Shown piece after piece: positions 9,831 through 19,958 of a DNA stretch of 64,000 nucleotides; positions within the stretch are counted from its first letter, which is position 1, and the number at the start of each line of letters is the position of its first letter. The translations under genes were made by a program, and so were the position numbers. The DNA comes from Cercospora beticola (taxonomy: Eukaryota; Ascomycota; Dothideomycetes; Mycosphaerellales; Mycosphaerellaceae): positions 2,108,001-2,172,000 of the forward strand of contig NC_088935.1 in the NCBI RefSeq assembly GCF_033473495.1. Reading direction: 5' to 3'. The notes under the pieces are model-generated. The model made no database searches. It was not told the DNA's origin and saw nothing but the letters and a program-made list of their open reading frames with translations.

Positions 9831-11567
9831 ATGTCTCGTAGAACCGCGGGGCCAGACAAGGCCGAACAGAATCGAGCCACGTTGAAGCAGTTGGTCAAGT
9901 TGGAATCTAACAAGAGTTGCGCGGACTGCAAACGCAACAAGCATCCGCGATGGGCGAGTTGGAATCTTGGAATATTCATTTGCATCCGGTGCTCGGGCAT
10001 TCACCGCGGCATGGGAACTCACATCTCGAGGGTGAAGTCCGTGGATTTGGACTCGTGGACAGATGAGCAGATGGCCAGCATGCTCAAATGGGGAAACGGA
10101 CGAGCGAACAAATATTGGGAGCACAAATTGGCGGAAGGGCATGTGCCTAACGAGGCCAAGATTGAGAATTTCATACGCACAAAGTACGACAGCAAGCGAT
10201 GGGTGATGGACGGGCCCATCCCAGATCCGAGCACCCTGGACGATGGAGGCGTGGACGACGATGTGCCCCTGAATGTGGTACAGCAGCAGGTGAAGGAGCG
10301 TGAGAGGAGTGCGAGCATTCGAAATGGACAGGCGTCAAGAGCGGTACCAGGCCCATCGGCGCCGCAGCCCCAGATGGATTTGTTTGGAGATATGAACGAA
10401 CCGGCAGCACAACCTGCACGACCAAGTACAACGGAGCCGTCAATCAGCAGACCTGGACCTCCAAAAGCACCTGCGGCAGCACCCAAGCAAACTAAACCTG
10501 GCGAGAGCTTGCTTGGGCTGGACTTTTTTGGAGGCACTCAATCTGCACCACCCGCCCGCCCTTCCAGCACTGGTCCAAGCGCAGGTGGAGTTGGCAGATC
10601 GGATCTGAAGCAGTCAATTCTATCGTTATACGCATCAAAGCCTGCAGCTCCACCAGCACAACCCGCCGCCAACGCATTATCCTCACCTTTGGCGTCGCCC
10701 TCATCCCAGTCAAACGCCCAAGTACTCGGCGGTCTTGACGATGCGTTTGGCTCGCTCTCTTTCTCCGGCCCGCCAGCGCAAGCGAAACCTGCACCTTTCT
10801 CGAACTTCTCCGCGCCAACCGGGCATTCTAGGCAAGCGTCCGCGCAGAAGACATCGACCCTCAGCGGTGGCAGCTTTTTCGACATGAAGCCTTCGCCACC
10901 TCTGAAGCAGTCATCTCCCCTGGCTTCGCCACCTGCTCAACCTGCCATCACGACCAGACAGCCTAGCAACAGTTTCGGCGCAGATTTTGGTGATTTCTCA
11001 TCAGCAGCCCCAGCAGCGACCACGAAAAGCCCACCGGTGACGACCAGCAGCATGGGCGACTTATTCGACATGAGCACTCCCGCTCCTGCTCCCGCTCCGA
11101 AGCCAGCGCCAGTGAACAAGCCTCCTCCGATACAGGCTGCCAACTTCTCAGCTTTCAATCTCTCTCAACAAAGCTCCGCCCCGGCACCAGCGCCAAAGCC
11201 CGCTCAAACTTCTGCAGTGCCTACATTCGCCGGCTCGAATGTCTGGGATTCAAATGACGCATGGGCAACGCCAGATCCAGAGCCGGCCAAGACTGCCCCA
11301 GCACCAGCTACTGTTTCGACTCCCGCCTTCAAGTCTACTCCAGCCCCTGCTGTGACGACGAGTGCGTTCGATTCTGGTTGGGGCGATCCCGAGCCCGCTA
11401 AGCCTGCAAACACGTCCACGAGCGCTGGCGGATTCTCCGTCCAGCAAGACGAGGAATTCGGAGGGTGGTCACACGCCAGTCCAGTCGCCACATCTCCAGG
11501 ACCAGCCAAAACGAGTGGAGGCAATGTGAACAATACCGATGACCTGTTCGGCAACGTGTGGGGGTAG
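9831..11567 (+). CDS. AGE2: ArfGAP domain protein (Age2/SMAP type)
   Basis: Intron-less frame of 578 residues. The N-terminal about 130 residues form an ArfGAP domain: zinc ligands Cys30, Cys33, Cys51 and Cys54 (CADC ... CIRC), then CSGIHRGMGTHIS with the arginine-finger Arg59, and VKSVDLDSWTDEQ. The protein stimulates GTP hydrolysis on Arf GTPases in vesicle traffic at the Golgi/trans-Golgi. The rest is Ala/Pro/Ser-rich and disordered, with repeated LFDM/DFGDFSS/FDSGWGD-type short acidic-aromatic motifs that resemble clathrin- or adaptor-binding peptides (inference). It ends DDLFGNVWG. The domain position at the extreme N-terminus and the WXXW-poor, DPF-like tail favour Age2 over Gcs1 or Glo3. 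Confidence 0.85.
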   Translation: MSRRTAGPDKAEQNRATLKQLVKLESNKSCADCKRNKHPRWASWNLGIFICIRCSGIHRGMGTHISRVKSVDLDSWTDEQMASMLKWGNGRANKYWEHKLAEGHVPNEAKIENFIRTKYDSKRWVMDGPIPDPSTLDDGGVDDDVPLNVVQQQVKERERSASIRNGQASRAVPGPSAPQPQMDLFGDMNEPAAQPARPSTTEPSISRPGPPKAPAAAPKQTKPGESLLGLDFFGGTQSAPPARPSSTGPSAGGVGRSDLKQSILSLYASKPAAPPAQPAANALSSPLASPSSQSNAQVLGGLDDAFGSLSFSGPPAQAKPAPFSNFSAPTGHSRQASAQKTSTLSGGSFFDMKPSPPLKQSSPLASPPAQPAITTRQPSNSFGADFGDFSSAAPAATTKSPPVTTSSMGDLFDMSTPAPAPAPKPAPVNKPPPIQAANFSAFNLSQQSSAPAPAPKPAQTSAVPTFAGSNVWDSNDAWATPDPEPAKTAPAPATVSTPAFKSTPAPAVTTSAFDSGWGDPEPAKPANTSTSAGGFSVQQDEEFGGWSHASPVATSPGPAKTSGGNVNNTDDLFGNVWG

Positions 11568-11768
11568 ATAGACCACGATCCATCATGAGATGCGGCCCCT
11601 GGTTTGATAACGAATAAAAGCAACAGATCATGCCCCTATTTCATGCCTTTATTGTGATCATATCAAAGAGAACTGCCGTCTCCTATGGTCGCTGTATGCA
11701 CATAAAACTGCCCTAACGCCTTCGCTAAAGTCGCAAACTTCCTGAAGTGACAACACTGCACTGCTCTC

Positions 11769-12119
11769 TCAAAAGATGAGATGGTATATCCAATACAGTA
11801 GCACCACCGCGGCTATGAGTATGCCAGCCAGCTTCAGCACTGCAACCTTATTCCCCGACTGCGCCATTGTGATGAGGCGTTTACTAGACCCTTTGAGGGA
11901 CCCTGCCATGGTGGAAAAGGTTTCGGACGTGCTGTCGATGACATGCTGGTCGCGGGCATTGTCGTAGATGTCGATGGTGACGGAGCGCAAGGCGGAGACT
12001 TTGGCGGAGAGGGAGTTTAGGGAGTCATTGTTCTGCCTGGAAGAGAGGATGTGAGTGAGAGTAGGCATGTAAGCGGTCAGATGAGGCGGTTACCTTTCGC
12101 GCTCGTAGGCTTCGGACAT
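11769..12119 (-). CDS. SFT1: Qc-SNARE Sft1/Bet1-like
   Basis: Two exons on the minus strand: 12119-12094 and 12036-11769, with a 57-nt intron (GTAACC donor, TTCCAG acceptor). Splicing joins MSEAYERER to QNNDSLNSLSAKVSALRSVT and gives a 97-residue tail-anchored protein, the usual size for Sft1. The SNARE motif spans about residues 10-65, with the zero-layer Gln in NARDQHVID. A C-terminal membrane segment (LAGILIAAVVLLYWIYHLIF) anchors it. Sft1 works in intra-Golgi retrograde fusion; Bet1 is the close alternative, but the short N-terminus and YERE start favour Sft1. It is divergent from LSB3 with about 526 bases between the start codons. Confidence 0.85.
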
Positions 12120-12645
12120 GGCGGATGCCGAGCGGTGGTGGTTGAGTTGGCGTCGCTGGCGGAGGTGTTGCGGAGGAGCGTGCGGAGACGGAGACGCGGT
12201 CGTCGGCGGGTGTTCGCGTTGGTATCGTGTGTGGTTCGCAGGACAAGTCGGCAGGTGACGCGACGGGAAACAGTCGGCCGGTCGGTCGAGCAGGGGCCAA
12301 TGCACACTTTATGATCTATCGTCGTGACCTTGATCCTACGTCTGCCACGATTCTCAAGACGAGTGCCTCAGCTAAACTCAACAAGGCGCAGATACGAGGA
12401 GCGTAGAAATTTCGAGTTCCTGTGGCGGATAATGTCGTTTCCAAAGTCCGAAACCGTAGGTTCTGTTTGCTGTCCGGTGGTGGTAGGGGACGTGCAGCCT
12501 CAGCCACACAGTCTTGGAAGCTGCGCTTCGACGACTTCGACGAACGCTGCCTGGAGTGGCATCTCACTTAATAATCCACCACTCACTACCCACCGCCGAC
12601 CTCTCTTTCCCCTCACCCTCGCCATCCCCCGCCTCATCGCCCACC
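12120..12645. promoter_or_regulatory. Shared upstream region of SFT1 and LSB3
   Basis: 526 bases between two divergent start codons. The part next to LSB3 is pyrimidine-rich (CCTCTCTTTCCCCTCACC type). No defined factor-binding site is claimed, and the open frames here have no recognisable content. Confidence 0.45.
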
Positions 12646-13906
12646 ATGCCGCCCTTCCTCAACAACCCGCTGCCGTCGTCGATGCGAAGTGCGTAGCCAC
12701 ACCACCCCGCCATCCTCTCCGTCAGCTGCTAACAGATCGACAACAGGCGAATGCAAAAAATGCGGACGTATCCTCGCATCCTTCATCGATCCGCGACAAG
12801 CGTTTGGACCTGACAAGGTCATTCCGCCCTCCATTCTCGCCAACGCCAAGGGCCTCGCCATCATCACAGTCTTCAAGGCCGGCTTCCTCGGCTCCGGGCG
12901 GTTTGGATCGGGTGTTGTGGTAGCGCGTCTTGCAGATGGTACATGGTCAGCACCGAGCGCCATTGGAACAGTCGGAGGCGGCTTTGGTGGACAGATTGGA
13001 TTCGAATTGACGGATTTCGTCTTCATCCTCAACGATGCGAGTGCTGTCAAGACCTTCTCGCAAGTGGGCTCCTTGACATTGGGAGGCAACGTCAGTATCG
13101 CTGCCGGACCGGTCGGGCGCAACGCTGAAGCTGCTGGAGCCGCGAGCTTGAAGAGTGTCAGTGGCATCTTCGCATACAGCAAGACGAAAGGTCTCTTTGC
13201 GGGTGTGAGTTTGGAAGGCTCGGTGTTGATCGAGCGAAGAGATGCAAATGAAAAGATGTATGGACGCAAGTTGACTGCGAGGGAGCTGCTGGGTGGTAAC
13301 GTGCCTGTGCCTCCACAAGCGGAGCCACTTACAAGAGTGCTGAACTCGAGGGTCTTTGCGGGCGTAGGAGGTACATTCAGAGACGATGCCATGTACAACG
13401 ATGTACCGGTTTACGATGACAGCCATGAGGACGTGGTCTGGCAAGGGCGGACTGGCGACGGCTACAACGCCGGGATTCCGACACAGAGGACTGGTGACTT
13501 CCGACAAAACGAATTCGGTGGACCGAATCGCGCATCGACTTGGTCGGACCAACAGACAACCTACGGCCGTGCCAATCCGAACGAGACATTTGACACCATG
13601 GGATCTCGAAGTCGATCATCCACAATTGGCGATCAGTCCGAATACGTCTACAGTGACCGCAAAGGACCGGCACCTGGTCGTCCCTCAGCGCCAAAGCCTG
13701 CATTTGGCAGTAAACTAGCATCAGCGTCCCCCGGACAAGCTATTGCCAAGTTCACATTCGAAGCTGATCAGCCGGGCGATCTGGGCTTCAAGAAAGGCGA
13801 TGTAATCGACATCGTGAAGCGAACTGAGAACGAAGCCGATTGGTGGACTGGACGAATTGGAAACCGGGAGGGCATCTTCCCAAGCAATTACGTCGAGGTT
13901 GTATGA
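12646..13906 (+). CDS. LSB3: Ysc84/Lsb3 family actin-patch protein with SH3 domain
   Basis: Exon 1 12646-12688 (MPPFLNNPLPSSMR) and exon 2 12747-13906, with a 58-nt intron (GTGCGT donor, GCTAAC branch point, CAACAG acceptor). The product is 400 residues. The N-terminal YAB/SYLF domain (lipid and actin binding) is seen as SECKKCGRILASFIDPRQAF, then PPSILANAKGLAIITVFKAG, GSGVVVARL and GGFGGQIGFELTDFVFILND. After a disordered linker rich in Arg/Thr/Ser, a C-terminal SH3 domain covers the last about 55 residues (AIAKFTFEADQPGDLGFKKG ... WWTGRIGNREGIFPSNYVEV). The protein acts at cortical endocytic actin patches. In the family the second Cys of ECKKC is usually another residue, so the CXXC-like start is unusual but probably not a metal site. 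Confidence 0.9.
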
Positions 13907-14352
13907 ATCCGCCGAGGAAAGGTATCTGGTTGGCTACTTTACCTTCTTGGATTATTGTTCTTCGCCTGCGCGTACTTGCTGGCCTTCGAAATACCCGGAT
14001 GATATCACGAGAGCGTTGCGGTTTTGAATGTGACATGGCTGATGAATGATGCCGCAAAGAGAGATTGTAAATAGCGTGGCGTTTCGTGGTCCCCTAAGAT
14101 TTTATGCTCGACAGTAGCATTAGCGTAGCGATACAGGTGGTGGCATTTTTGTGAGTTCCTTCTTCATCATTCATCATAAATCAGTTCGTAGCGCGATCCA
14201 TCGAACCGTCGCCGATAGCTTCTCTCTGCAACCAACTGGGGCAAGCTGTTGGCTACAGGCTCGGCGTGAGAGAAACAGATGCCATGGAGCGATCGTCTTC
14301 ATCATGTCTGGAAAGCTTACGTCCTGCTCCCAGACGTTTCGGCCTGTATATC
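13907..14352. other. Intergenic region between convergent genes
   Basis: About 445 bases between the stop codons of LSB3 (plus) and the IFI6-like gene (minus), so this should be 3' UTR and terminator sequence from both. No gene is seen. Confidence 0.5.
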
Positions 14353-14847
14353 TCAACAATTCCCGACCGTGTCATTCGTTGCGCGCATTCCCAAGACAAC
14401 GGCTTTGCCCAGGACTGACACACTTCGCATTATACACTTCATGGCGGCTTGTCCTCTTCCAGCGCCCAAGGCCGCGCTCTGGATCATCTTCATAGGCAGC
14501 GGCGTACTGATGGCATTCTCTAGTTTCACAAATAGCCCACCTGTCGGAGACCATCAATGATTCACCCTTTCCAATACTGAAAGTCTTCTCGCCTACTTAC
14601 CCACAGTGGGACCATGAGTACTCAGACCGACTATGCCCAGCACCAACGCCCAGGATAATCTCGGAAATAGAATGGGGAAGGCGGCGATGAACGTCTTCGT
14701 TGCTGTGCCCGGATTGTCTTTTATGAGTTTGATGATGGCTTCGAGGAGATTGTCGAGTCTAAAGTTGTGGAAGTACGGTTTTACATGTGTCTTGAGGAAG
14801 GAAGCGATGTATCGAGCGTTCGGGAAAGATCGTTGAAGAGTATGCAA
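14353..14847 (-). CDS. Small membrane protein resembling IFI6/IFI27 (interferon-induced 6-16) family
   Basis: Proposed exons 14847-14601 and 14540-14353 with a 60-nt intron (GTAAGT donor, CCGACAG acceptor) give 144 residues. A basic N-terminus is followed by DNLLEAIIKLIKDNPGTATK and a hydrophobic segment with FPILFPRLSWALVLGIVGL and GPTVGG, then a second weakly hydrophobic part with IQSAALGAG and SVSVLGKAVVLG. The order Gly-rich hydrophobic core, GPxxG, then QSAALG matches the ISG12/6-16 fold found in many fungal genomes. The function in fungi is unknown; membrane or mitochondrial location is inference. A frame at 14781-15062 upstream might be an additional 5' exon, but no splice pair I tried keeps the frame. 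Homology is judged by pattern only. Confidence 0.5.
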
Positions 14848-15241
14848 ACAGCATTACCGCTCGTTCGAATGGTCGCCGGACTGTTCTTGAGGAGCTCCTT
14901 CAAGTGGCGAAAGCTTTCATCAATCGAACCAAACTTTGCAACCATTGCGCGTTCGTCGAAAGGTTTGTCGAAGAGTTTGCTGGAGAGTTTGTCGAAGAAG
15001 TTGTCGCAGTTGTGATTTGCACATGTCTGTGAATATGAAAGTGACGTGGTCACATGTTGCAAGGTGAAAAGGAAGCTAGGAGCAATCGCGAATGTGTCGT
15101 CGCATAAGCTGCATGCAGAAAGTTATATTCTCAACGCCAGGAAGTCTCGCGCGCGCAACCAGTTGGATATCGTAAGCAAATTGAGCACCCACAACCACAT
15201 AATCGCAATGTATCGAATCATTGCCTGTGCTCCTCACCACC
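14848..15241. other. Intergenic region with a possible upstream exon
   Basis: 394 bases. On the minus strand a frame with NFFDKLSSKLFDKPFDERAM looks protein-like (amphipathic, charged) and could be an N-terminal exon of the IFI6-like gene. It could not be joined in frame to the exon at 14847. Confidence 0.35.
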
Positions 15242-15495
15242 TCAATGTACCACTAGCCTCTCGGTCCTTGAGATCACCCACCACGCATGAATTACACCTG
15301 ATGACATAAGTTAGTTATTGCAATTTGCAGCATGTGGATGCTCCTGCAGCGCTCACCTGGAATCCAGCCCAATACGCAAAGTGCAATGTTGATGAGTAGA
15401 TCGGCGCCGCATGCTTTCTTGATGAATACTGGCACCGGAGGAACAAAAATGGCGAGGAAGTAGAGAAGAACGTCGCTGCTGGAACTTTTCGCCAT
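15242..15495 (-). CDS. PMP3: Plasma-membrane proteolipid Pmp3 family (UPF0057)
   Basis: Exon 1 15495-15357 and exon 2 15297-15242, with a 59-nt intron (CCAG|GTGAGC donor, CATCAG acceptor). The product is 64 residues. Two hydrophobic segments flank the family signature: LLYFLAIFVPPVPVFIKKAC, then GADLLINIALCVLGWIPG and VIHAWWVI. Pmp3 proteins modulate plasma-membrane potential and cation tolerance. Canonical members end shortly after the second segment; this one continues with SRTERLVVH and has two Trp in the last helix, so it is a divergent paralogue. The start is the ATG before AKSSSSD. The upstream TTTTGCAG and the in-frame MQAFN suggest a spliced 5' UTR. Confidence 0.85.
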
Positions 15496-16232
15496 ATTGA
15501 ATGCCTGCAAAATAACTCATCAGTCTCTATACGACATGCTGGGATGGAAGTGACGACTAACTTGCGACAATAAATAGTCAATACGTGTATGTACGAGTGT
15601 TGGCCTGTGTGTATGGTATGGATCAGGGCTGTACAAGATGAAATAACCACAAGACCAGAATTTGCAGCAGACTTGGACCTGCGATGTGCTATTATACCAG
15701 CATTGCACGACCTAGCGACACTCCTTGTAAGGCTGAATGTCCGCGGCGCGACTTCTGGTCTCACGACGATGATGCCGCGGAGCCACAGGGATGACGTCTG
15801 CCTGCGCCTCGAGACAAGGATTCGCCGCTGAACGAGGCTTGTGCGTGGCTCACAAGGTCCGTGCAGATGAACGAATGGAACTCTCCCAGACAATTTTTGT
15901 GATTCCTTTCCAGTCGCTAACAACGAAGTCTTCAGTTTCTGCAGTTCCGTATCCCCACAAGAAACATTGAGGATAATTCTGAGCAGCAAAACCTGCAAGG
16001 ATTCATCAGATATGGGCTCCATGTATCTCAGCAGGCTTTGGCATTAGATGATCTTTCCAAGCCATCCAGCGTGCCGATGGGTCGAGACGTGTTCCTGGAC
16101 GACTCTCAGAAATGGAAGCCTCCGAATGCAACCATGCAATCTCAGCCTCTCTGCGGAGCTCTGTCTCCCAAAGTACGTTCATCGTTACTCTTACTCAAGA
16201 ATGCCTCACCAGCTTTTGGTGTCACTTGCTGA
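15496..16232. other. Intergenic region
   Basis: About 740 bases upstream of PMP3 and downstream of the DNA glycosylase gene. A minus-strand frame across 15315-16022 overlaps PMP3 in another frame and has no domain, so it is not called. Confidence 0.45.
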
Positions 16233-17702
16233 TCACTCCACGTCCGAGGGGTGATCACTCAGCTCAGGGCTCTCTGGCTGACCCTCAGGGCTTTCTGGCG
16301 CATCATATCCAGACATTTCGTCCTCGTCGGCATCTTGCATCGCCTTCTTCATTGCGGCCACGGATACGCCACCTTTCTTGTCTCCGTGTCTCTTGACAAG
16401 ATGCTCAATCGGACAACCCTCATTCCAGCCTTCACTCGATTGTCCAGTCGCCGCTCGACATCGAGGGCATGTTTTCCCATGCTTGATCAGCAAGTAGTGC
16501 AGCTTGTACTTGTATTCGTCCGGAATCCTTGCGTCGCAATGAGAGTATGTGGTGTTTCTGTCCACTTTCGGTTGTCCTTTCTTGGTCGACTTTGGTACCC
16601 AGCCCAGATACTGCACCAGGCGAAAGACGTGAGTGTCCACCGCGAAGGACGGGCGTTGCAAGCAGAACAGCGCAACACATGAAGCCGTCTTGGCGCCGAT
16701 TCCAGGGTAGGTGATCATCTTATCGATGGCATCGTTTGTGCTCATTGCGTGCAGATGATCAAGTGAGATGATCTCCTGCTCAGCCTTGTCGATCTCCTCT
16801 TGCTTTTCGCCCTCCGTTTCATTCTGAGCGCCTGCTACATCCTCGCTCGATTTAGCTAATGCAGCTTTCCTCTCTTGGTTCTCTTCATACACCATCTGCA
16901 GGATGTTCTTGATGTCTTTGGACTTGACATTAGCCAGGCCTCCACGTTCGATTGCCTTGAATACTTCTTGTTGCGGAGCCAGGCGGACCGCATTCCAATC
17001 TACACTGCCTTTACCAATGCCCTCTTTCAGCGTGCCAAACCGATTGACGAGTCCCCTGAACGCAGTACTGGAATTGCTGTTTGTCGTATTGGCACTCAAA
17101 CGGGTCCTGATGAGTGCATCCAAGACTGATGGCACTTCTCCACATCCGGCGACGTCCAACGAGGGTGGTGGGATGGCCTTGGGCACAGTAACTTTGCCAT
17201 GCTTCTTCTCCAGGATACGCACAACCTCTTCGCATTCCTCCCTTGTTGGACGCGCATAGTCGGGGAAGGGCGAAACGCCGTGATTCAGAGCCAGTTTGGC
17301 TTTCTTTGGGGTCTTCTTCGCAGAGCTTGGTTCTTCTGTCGTTTCAAGTCCGACGGGCGGCTCTTCCTTCACTGGCTCAGATCGACGAGTGCGCTTCTTT
17401 GGTGGTGCTTTGCCATTATGCTCTTCCTGGTCAGGTGTCGGAAGAGTGGTGCCAAGATTGTGTGGCAACTCATCGTCGTCAACATTCTCTTGCTTGATAG
17501 ACCTCCTCGACCTCTTTTTGGAAGTATTTGATGGAGTGATTGGTTCGTCTTTAACTTTGACTGAGGCATTGCCAGCCTTTTTGGACGAAGATTGCGCTTT
17601 TCTTGCCTTCGCAGCGACTGGAGTGGTCGGTGGACTGGAGAGCTGTTGTGGCTCTGCTCCACTCTTCGCCTTAGCCGCGGAAGCACGAGTTGCTCTGGCC
17701 AT
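16233..17702 (-). CDS. HhH-GPD DNA glycosylase (base-excision repair)
   Basis: 489 residues from the ATG at 17702 (MARATRASAAKAKSG). The frame stays open upstream to an ATG at 18068, which would add about 122 residues including an Arg/Leu-rich stretch (RALLPLLYRPTSFRSLPF) that could act as a mitochondrial leader. The N-terminal half is basic and disordered with nuclear-localisation-like KKRSRR and KKRTRR runs. The catalytic domain has the helix-hairpin-helix YPGIGAKTASC (residues about 331-341), with the Lys of bifunctional endonuclease-III-type enzymes, and the catalytic Asp in FAVDTHVFRL (about 353). A Cys-rich tail (CPRC ... EGCP) does not match the classical CX6CX2CX5C iron-sulfur motif. 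It removes damaged bases from DNA; the exact substrate cannot be read. It is the last gene before the RIP block. Confidence 0.85.
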   Translation of the reverse strand: MARATRASAAKAKSGAEPQQLSSPPTTPVAAKARKAQSSSKKAGNASVKVKDEPITPSNTSKKRSRRSIKQENVDDDELPHNLGTTLPTPDQEEHNGKAPPKKRTRRSEPVKEEPPVGLETTEEPSSAKKTPKKAKLALNHGVSPFPDYARPTREECEEVVRILEKKHGKVTVPKAIPPPSLDVAGCGEVPSVLDALIRTRLSANTTNSNSSTAFRGLVNRFGTLKEGIGKGSVDWNAVRLAPQQEVFKAIERGGLANVKSKDIKNILQMVYEENQERKAALAKSSEDVAGAQNETEGEKQEEIDKAEQEIISLDHLHAMSTNDAIDKMITYPGIGAKTASCVALFCLQRPSFAVDTHVFRLVQYLGWVPKSTKKGQPKVDRNTTYSHCDARIPDEYKYKLHYLLIKHGKTCPRCRAATGQSSEGWNEGCPIEHLVKRHGDKKGGVSVAAMKKAMQDADEDEMSGYDAPESPEGQPESPELSDHPSDVE

Positions 17703-18159
17703 TGCGCCTTTGATGGCGCGGGTCTGAATGAAATTGAAAGGCAAGGATCGAAACGATGTTGGCCTATATAGCAGTGGCAATAAAGCTCGATGGCGTAGGA
17801 GCTGACAAGCCACTTTATGAGCCCCAAGGTGCGACGTGCGAGACAGCAACCGAAGAGAGTCCGAACGGACAGTCTGCCAGTCACGAATATTGGAGTGAGG
17901 TGTAGAGCGTGGTCGACGAAGGCGCTTTGTGGTCAAGGAGAGTTCGAAATCGATGAGGTCAGATCCGGGCGCTTGGGCCCGCTGCAGGTACGCGATCTCT
18001 GCAGGGACGCGATGTGACTGCTTCTTCTTCGACCCTGCCATCCCTTTGCTTACGGGCTGATTTTTCAACGCGAATTAGCGTAGACCTTAATCCGCGGAAA
18101 GGACCTTCCGGTGGATCCTTTCGCAGGGGTTTACAGCTAATTAGATCGTGTTCGAGGTC

Positions 18160-18841
18160 TATCTTATCGTTATTATATCTTAAGTAGTATCTAGTATAAA
18201 TTATTATTACTATAGAAAGTAGTTATTACTATAATACTACTAGTATTCTCGCTATTCGGTATATTCTAAGTATCTTCTTATATACTTTCTAACTCTATAG
18301 AGGTCGTTAATACGCCTAATTATAACTATATAATAGACCTAAACGATATCTATAACTATATTAGTAACTCTAAAGTAGTATAACTTACTAGTAATAGTAC
18401 TACTAGTACTAATAAAGAGATAGTTAATAATTTAGAATTAGATAACGAGATAGCGTACGAATATATAGATACTATACTAGTAGCGCGTTTAGTAGAAATA
18501 TTAGTAGAGATAGCGCTATAGAAAATAAAATAGTTTAATAAATATATAGTATTTAAAATAAATAACTTTAAGAGCTATAAACTACTTAAAGAGCCTTATT
18601 ATAAGCGTATTATTAACCTACTACCTAGTTTCTTTATATAGCTATATTATCTACTAGTTATTAAGTATACTAAGAGATATTAAAGTATTTATATTAAGAA
18701 CTATACTACTAATAATACTACTTTTAAGGAATAGTATTTTAACCTACTACTATTATTCTTCTAACTCTTCTTTATACTAAGAGTATTCGTAATAATCGTA
18801 GAGTTTATAAAAGTATATATAGTAGTATAAAAAGTATTAAT
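18160..18841. repeat. Degenerate sequence, origin unknown
   Basis: RIP-mutated DNA at the left edge of the block. One plus-strand frame around 18,540-18,840 is mostly hydrophobic (YYKRIINLLPSFFI and similar) with few stops, all TAG or TAA. No family is recognised. Confidence 0.4.
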
Positions 18842-19057
18842 TATTAAATATAGAGGTCTAACCTATCTAGTTATAGCGGAATAAGGCAAAGTAAAACCCT
18901 CTATAGTAAGTAGTTAGAGAGGCTTAGGTTACTATCTACTATAAGCCTATAAAGAAATACTCTCTACTAAGAATTCCTAAAGCCTAAGGTACTACTTACC
19001 TAAGGCCTAACTATTAGATAGAGAGATATAGTATCTATAGAATCTTAAATCGTAATA
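18842..19057 (+). repeat. Left arm of a 216-nt inverted repeat
   Basis: Reads as the reverse complement of 19677-19896 with only a few percent mismatches, mostly transitions. The arms enclose about 620 bases homologous to the core of repeat R. Confidence 0.8.
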
Positions 19058-19676
19058 TTAATTAAAGTAGAAGCGATAAATATTAAGATTTAGTACTTAC
19101 GAAGTCCTATTATATATCTCTACGTAGTCGTAGATAGAAATAGATAGCTTTAGCTATACTAGTAAAGTATAGAGTAGCTAGATATCTATAGAAATAGAAA
19201 GAAGATAATAAAAAGTCTAGAATTTCGACTTAGAAAGATTAGAGAGCTCCTAAGAATATAAAGATAACGCTAGTATAGTATAACTACTATAAGAAAACCA
19301 ATACTCGACTACGAGATAGCTCTTCTAAATAGTAAATACTACTATAGGTCTAGAGGCTAGAGTAGTAACCTAAGCTCTAAATAAACTAAAAAGAAGGAAC
19401 TAAGTATACTTAAAGGAAAGCTTTAATAAGAAAAAGTAAGAATAGTAGAAATAGAAGAAAGGAATAGTAGTACCTCTATAGATACTAGAATAATTAGCTA
19501 CTAGAAGCCTTTTATCTAAATAGAAGACTCTAAGATAGACTAGTCTCTCTACTCTAGAGCTCTCTAGAAACTTTAAGTCTAAAAGTAGAGTATCTAATAT
19601 AAGCTATTTAACTCTATACTATACTTAGAGCTACCTATAAAGATATCTACTACTATTCTAGATATTCTATAAAAAC
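19058..19676 (+). repeat. Core of repeat R between inverted arms
   Basis: Homologous to the reverse complement of about 39,540-40,110 and, less closely, to the ends of 27,675-28,916. It starts at TACGAAGTCCTATTATAT and ends at CTATAAAAACTA, so it lacks the shared 3' tail of the other two copies. Confidence 0.65.
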
Positions 19677-19896
19677 TATTACGATTTAAGATTCTATAGA
19701 TACTATATCTCTCTATCTAATAGTTAGGCTTTAGGCAAGTAGTACCTTAGGCTTTAGGAATTCTTAGTAGAGAGTATTTCTTTATAGGCTTATAGTAGAT
19801 AGTAACCTAAGCCTCTCTAACTACTTACTTTAGAGAGTTTTACTTTGCCTTATTCTACTATACCTAGATAGGTTAGACCTCTATATTTAATAGGTT
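19677..19896 (-). repeat. Right arm of the 216-nt inverted repeat
   Basis: Inverted partner of 18842-19057. The outer ends read TATTAAATATAGAGG on each arm. Confidence 0.8.
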
Positions 19897-19958
19897 ATAA
19901 GCCCGGGTTTATATCGTAGCCGGAAAGCTAGGAGCTAGAGAATATAATAGTAAGTACT
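19897..19958. other. Short unassigned spacer before the Gypsy 5' LTR
   Basis: 62 bases between the inverted-repeat unit and the LTR. It ends in GTACT, which does not match the GCTCT after the 3' LTR, so no target-site duplication is evident. Confidence 0.4.

Noticed and set aside
15315..16022. 235-codon minus-strand frame upstream of and overlapping PMP3
   Set aside because: Overlaps the PMP3 exon in another frame and has no recognisable features.
16400..16520. Endonuclease-III iron-sulfur cluster in the HhH-GPD protein
   Set aside because: The Cys spacing (CPRC, then a single Cys about 15 residues on) does not fit CX6CX2CX5C.
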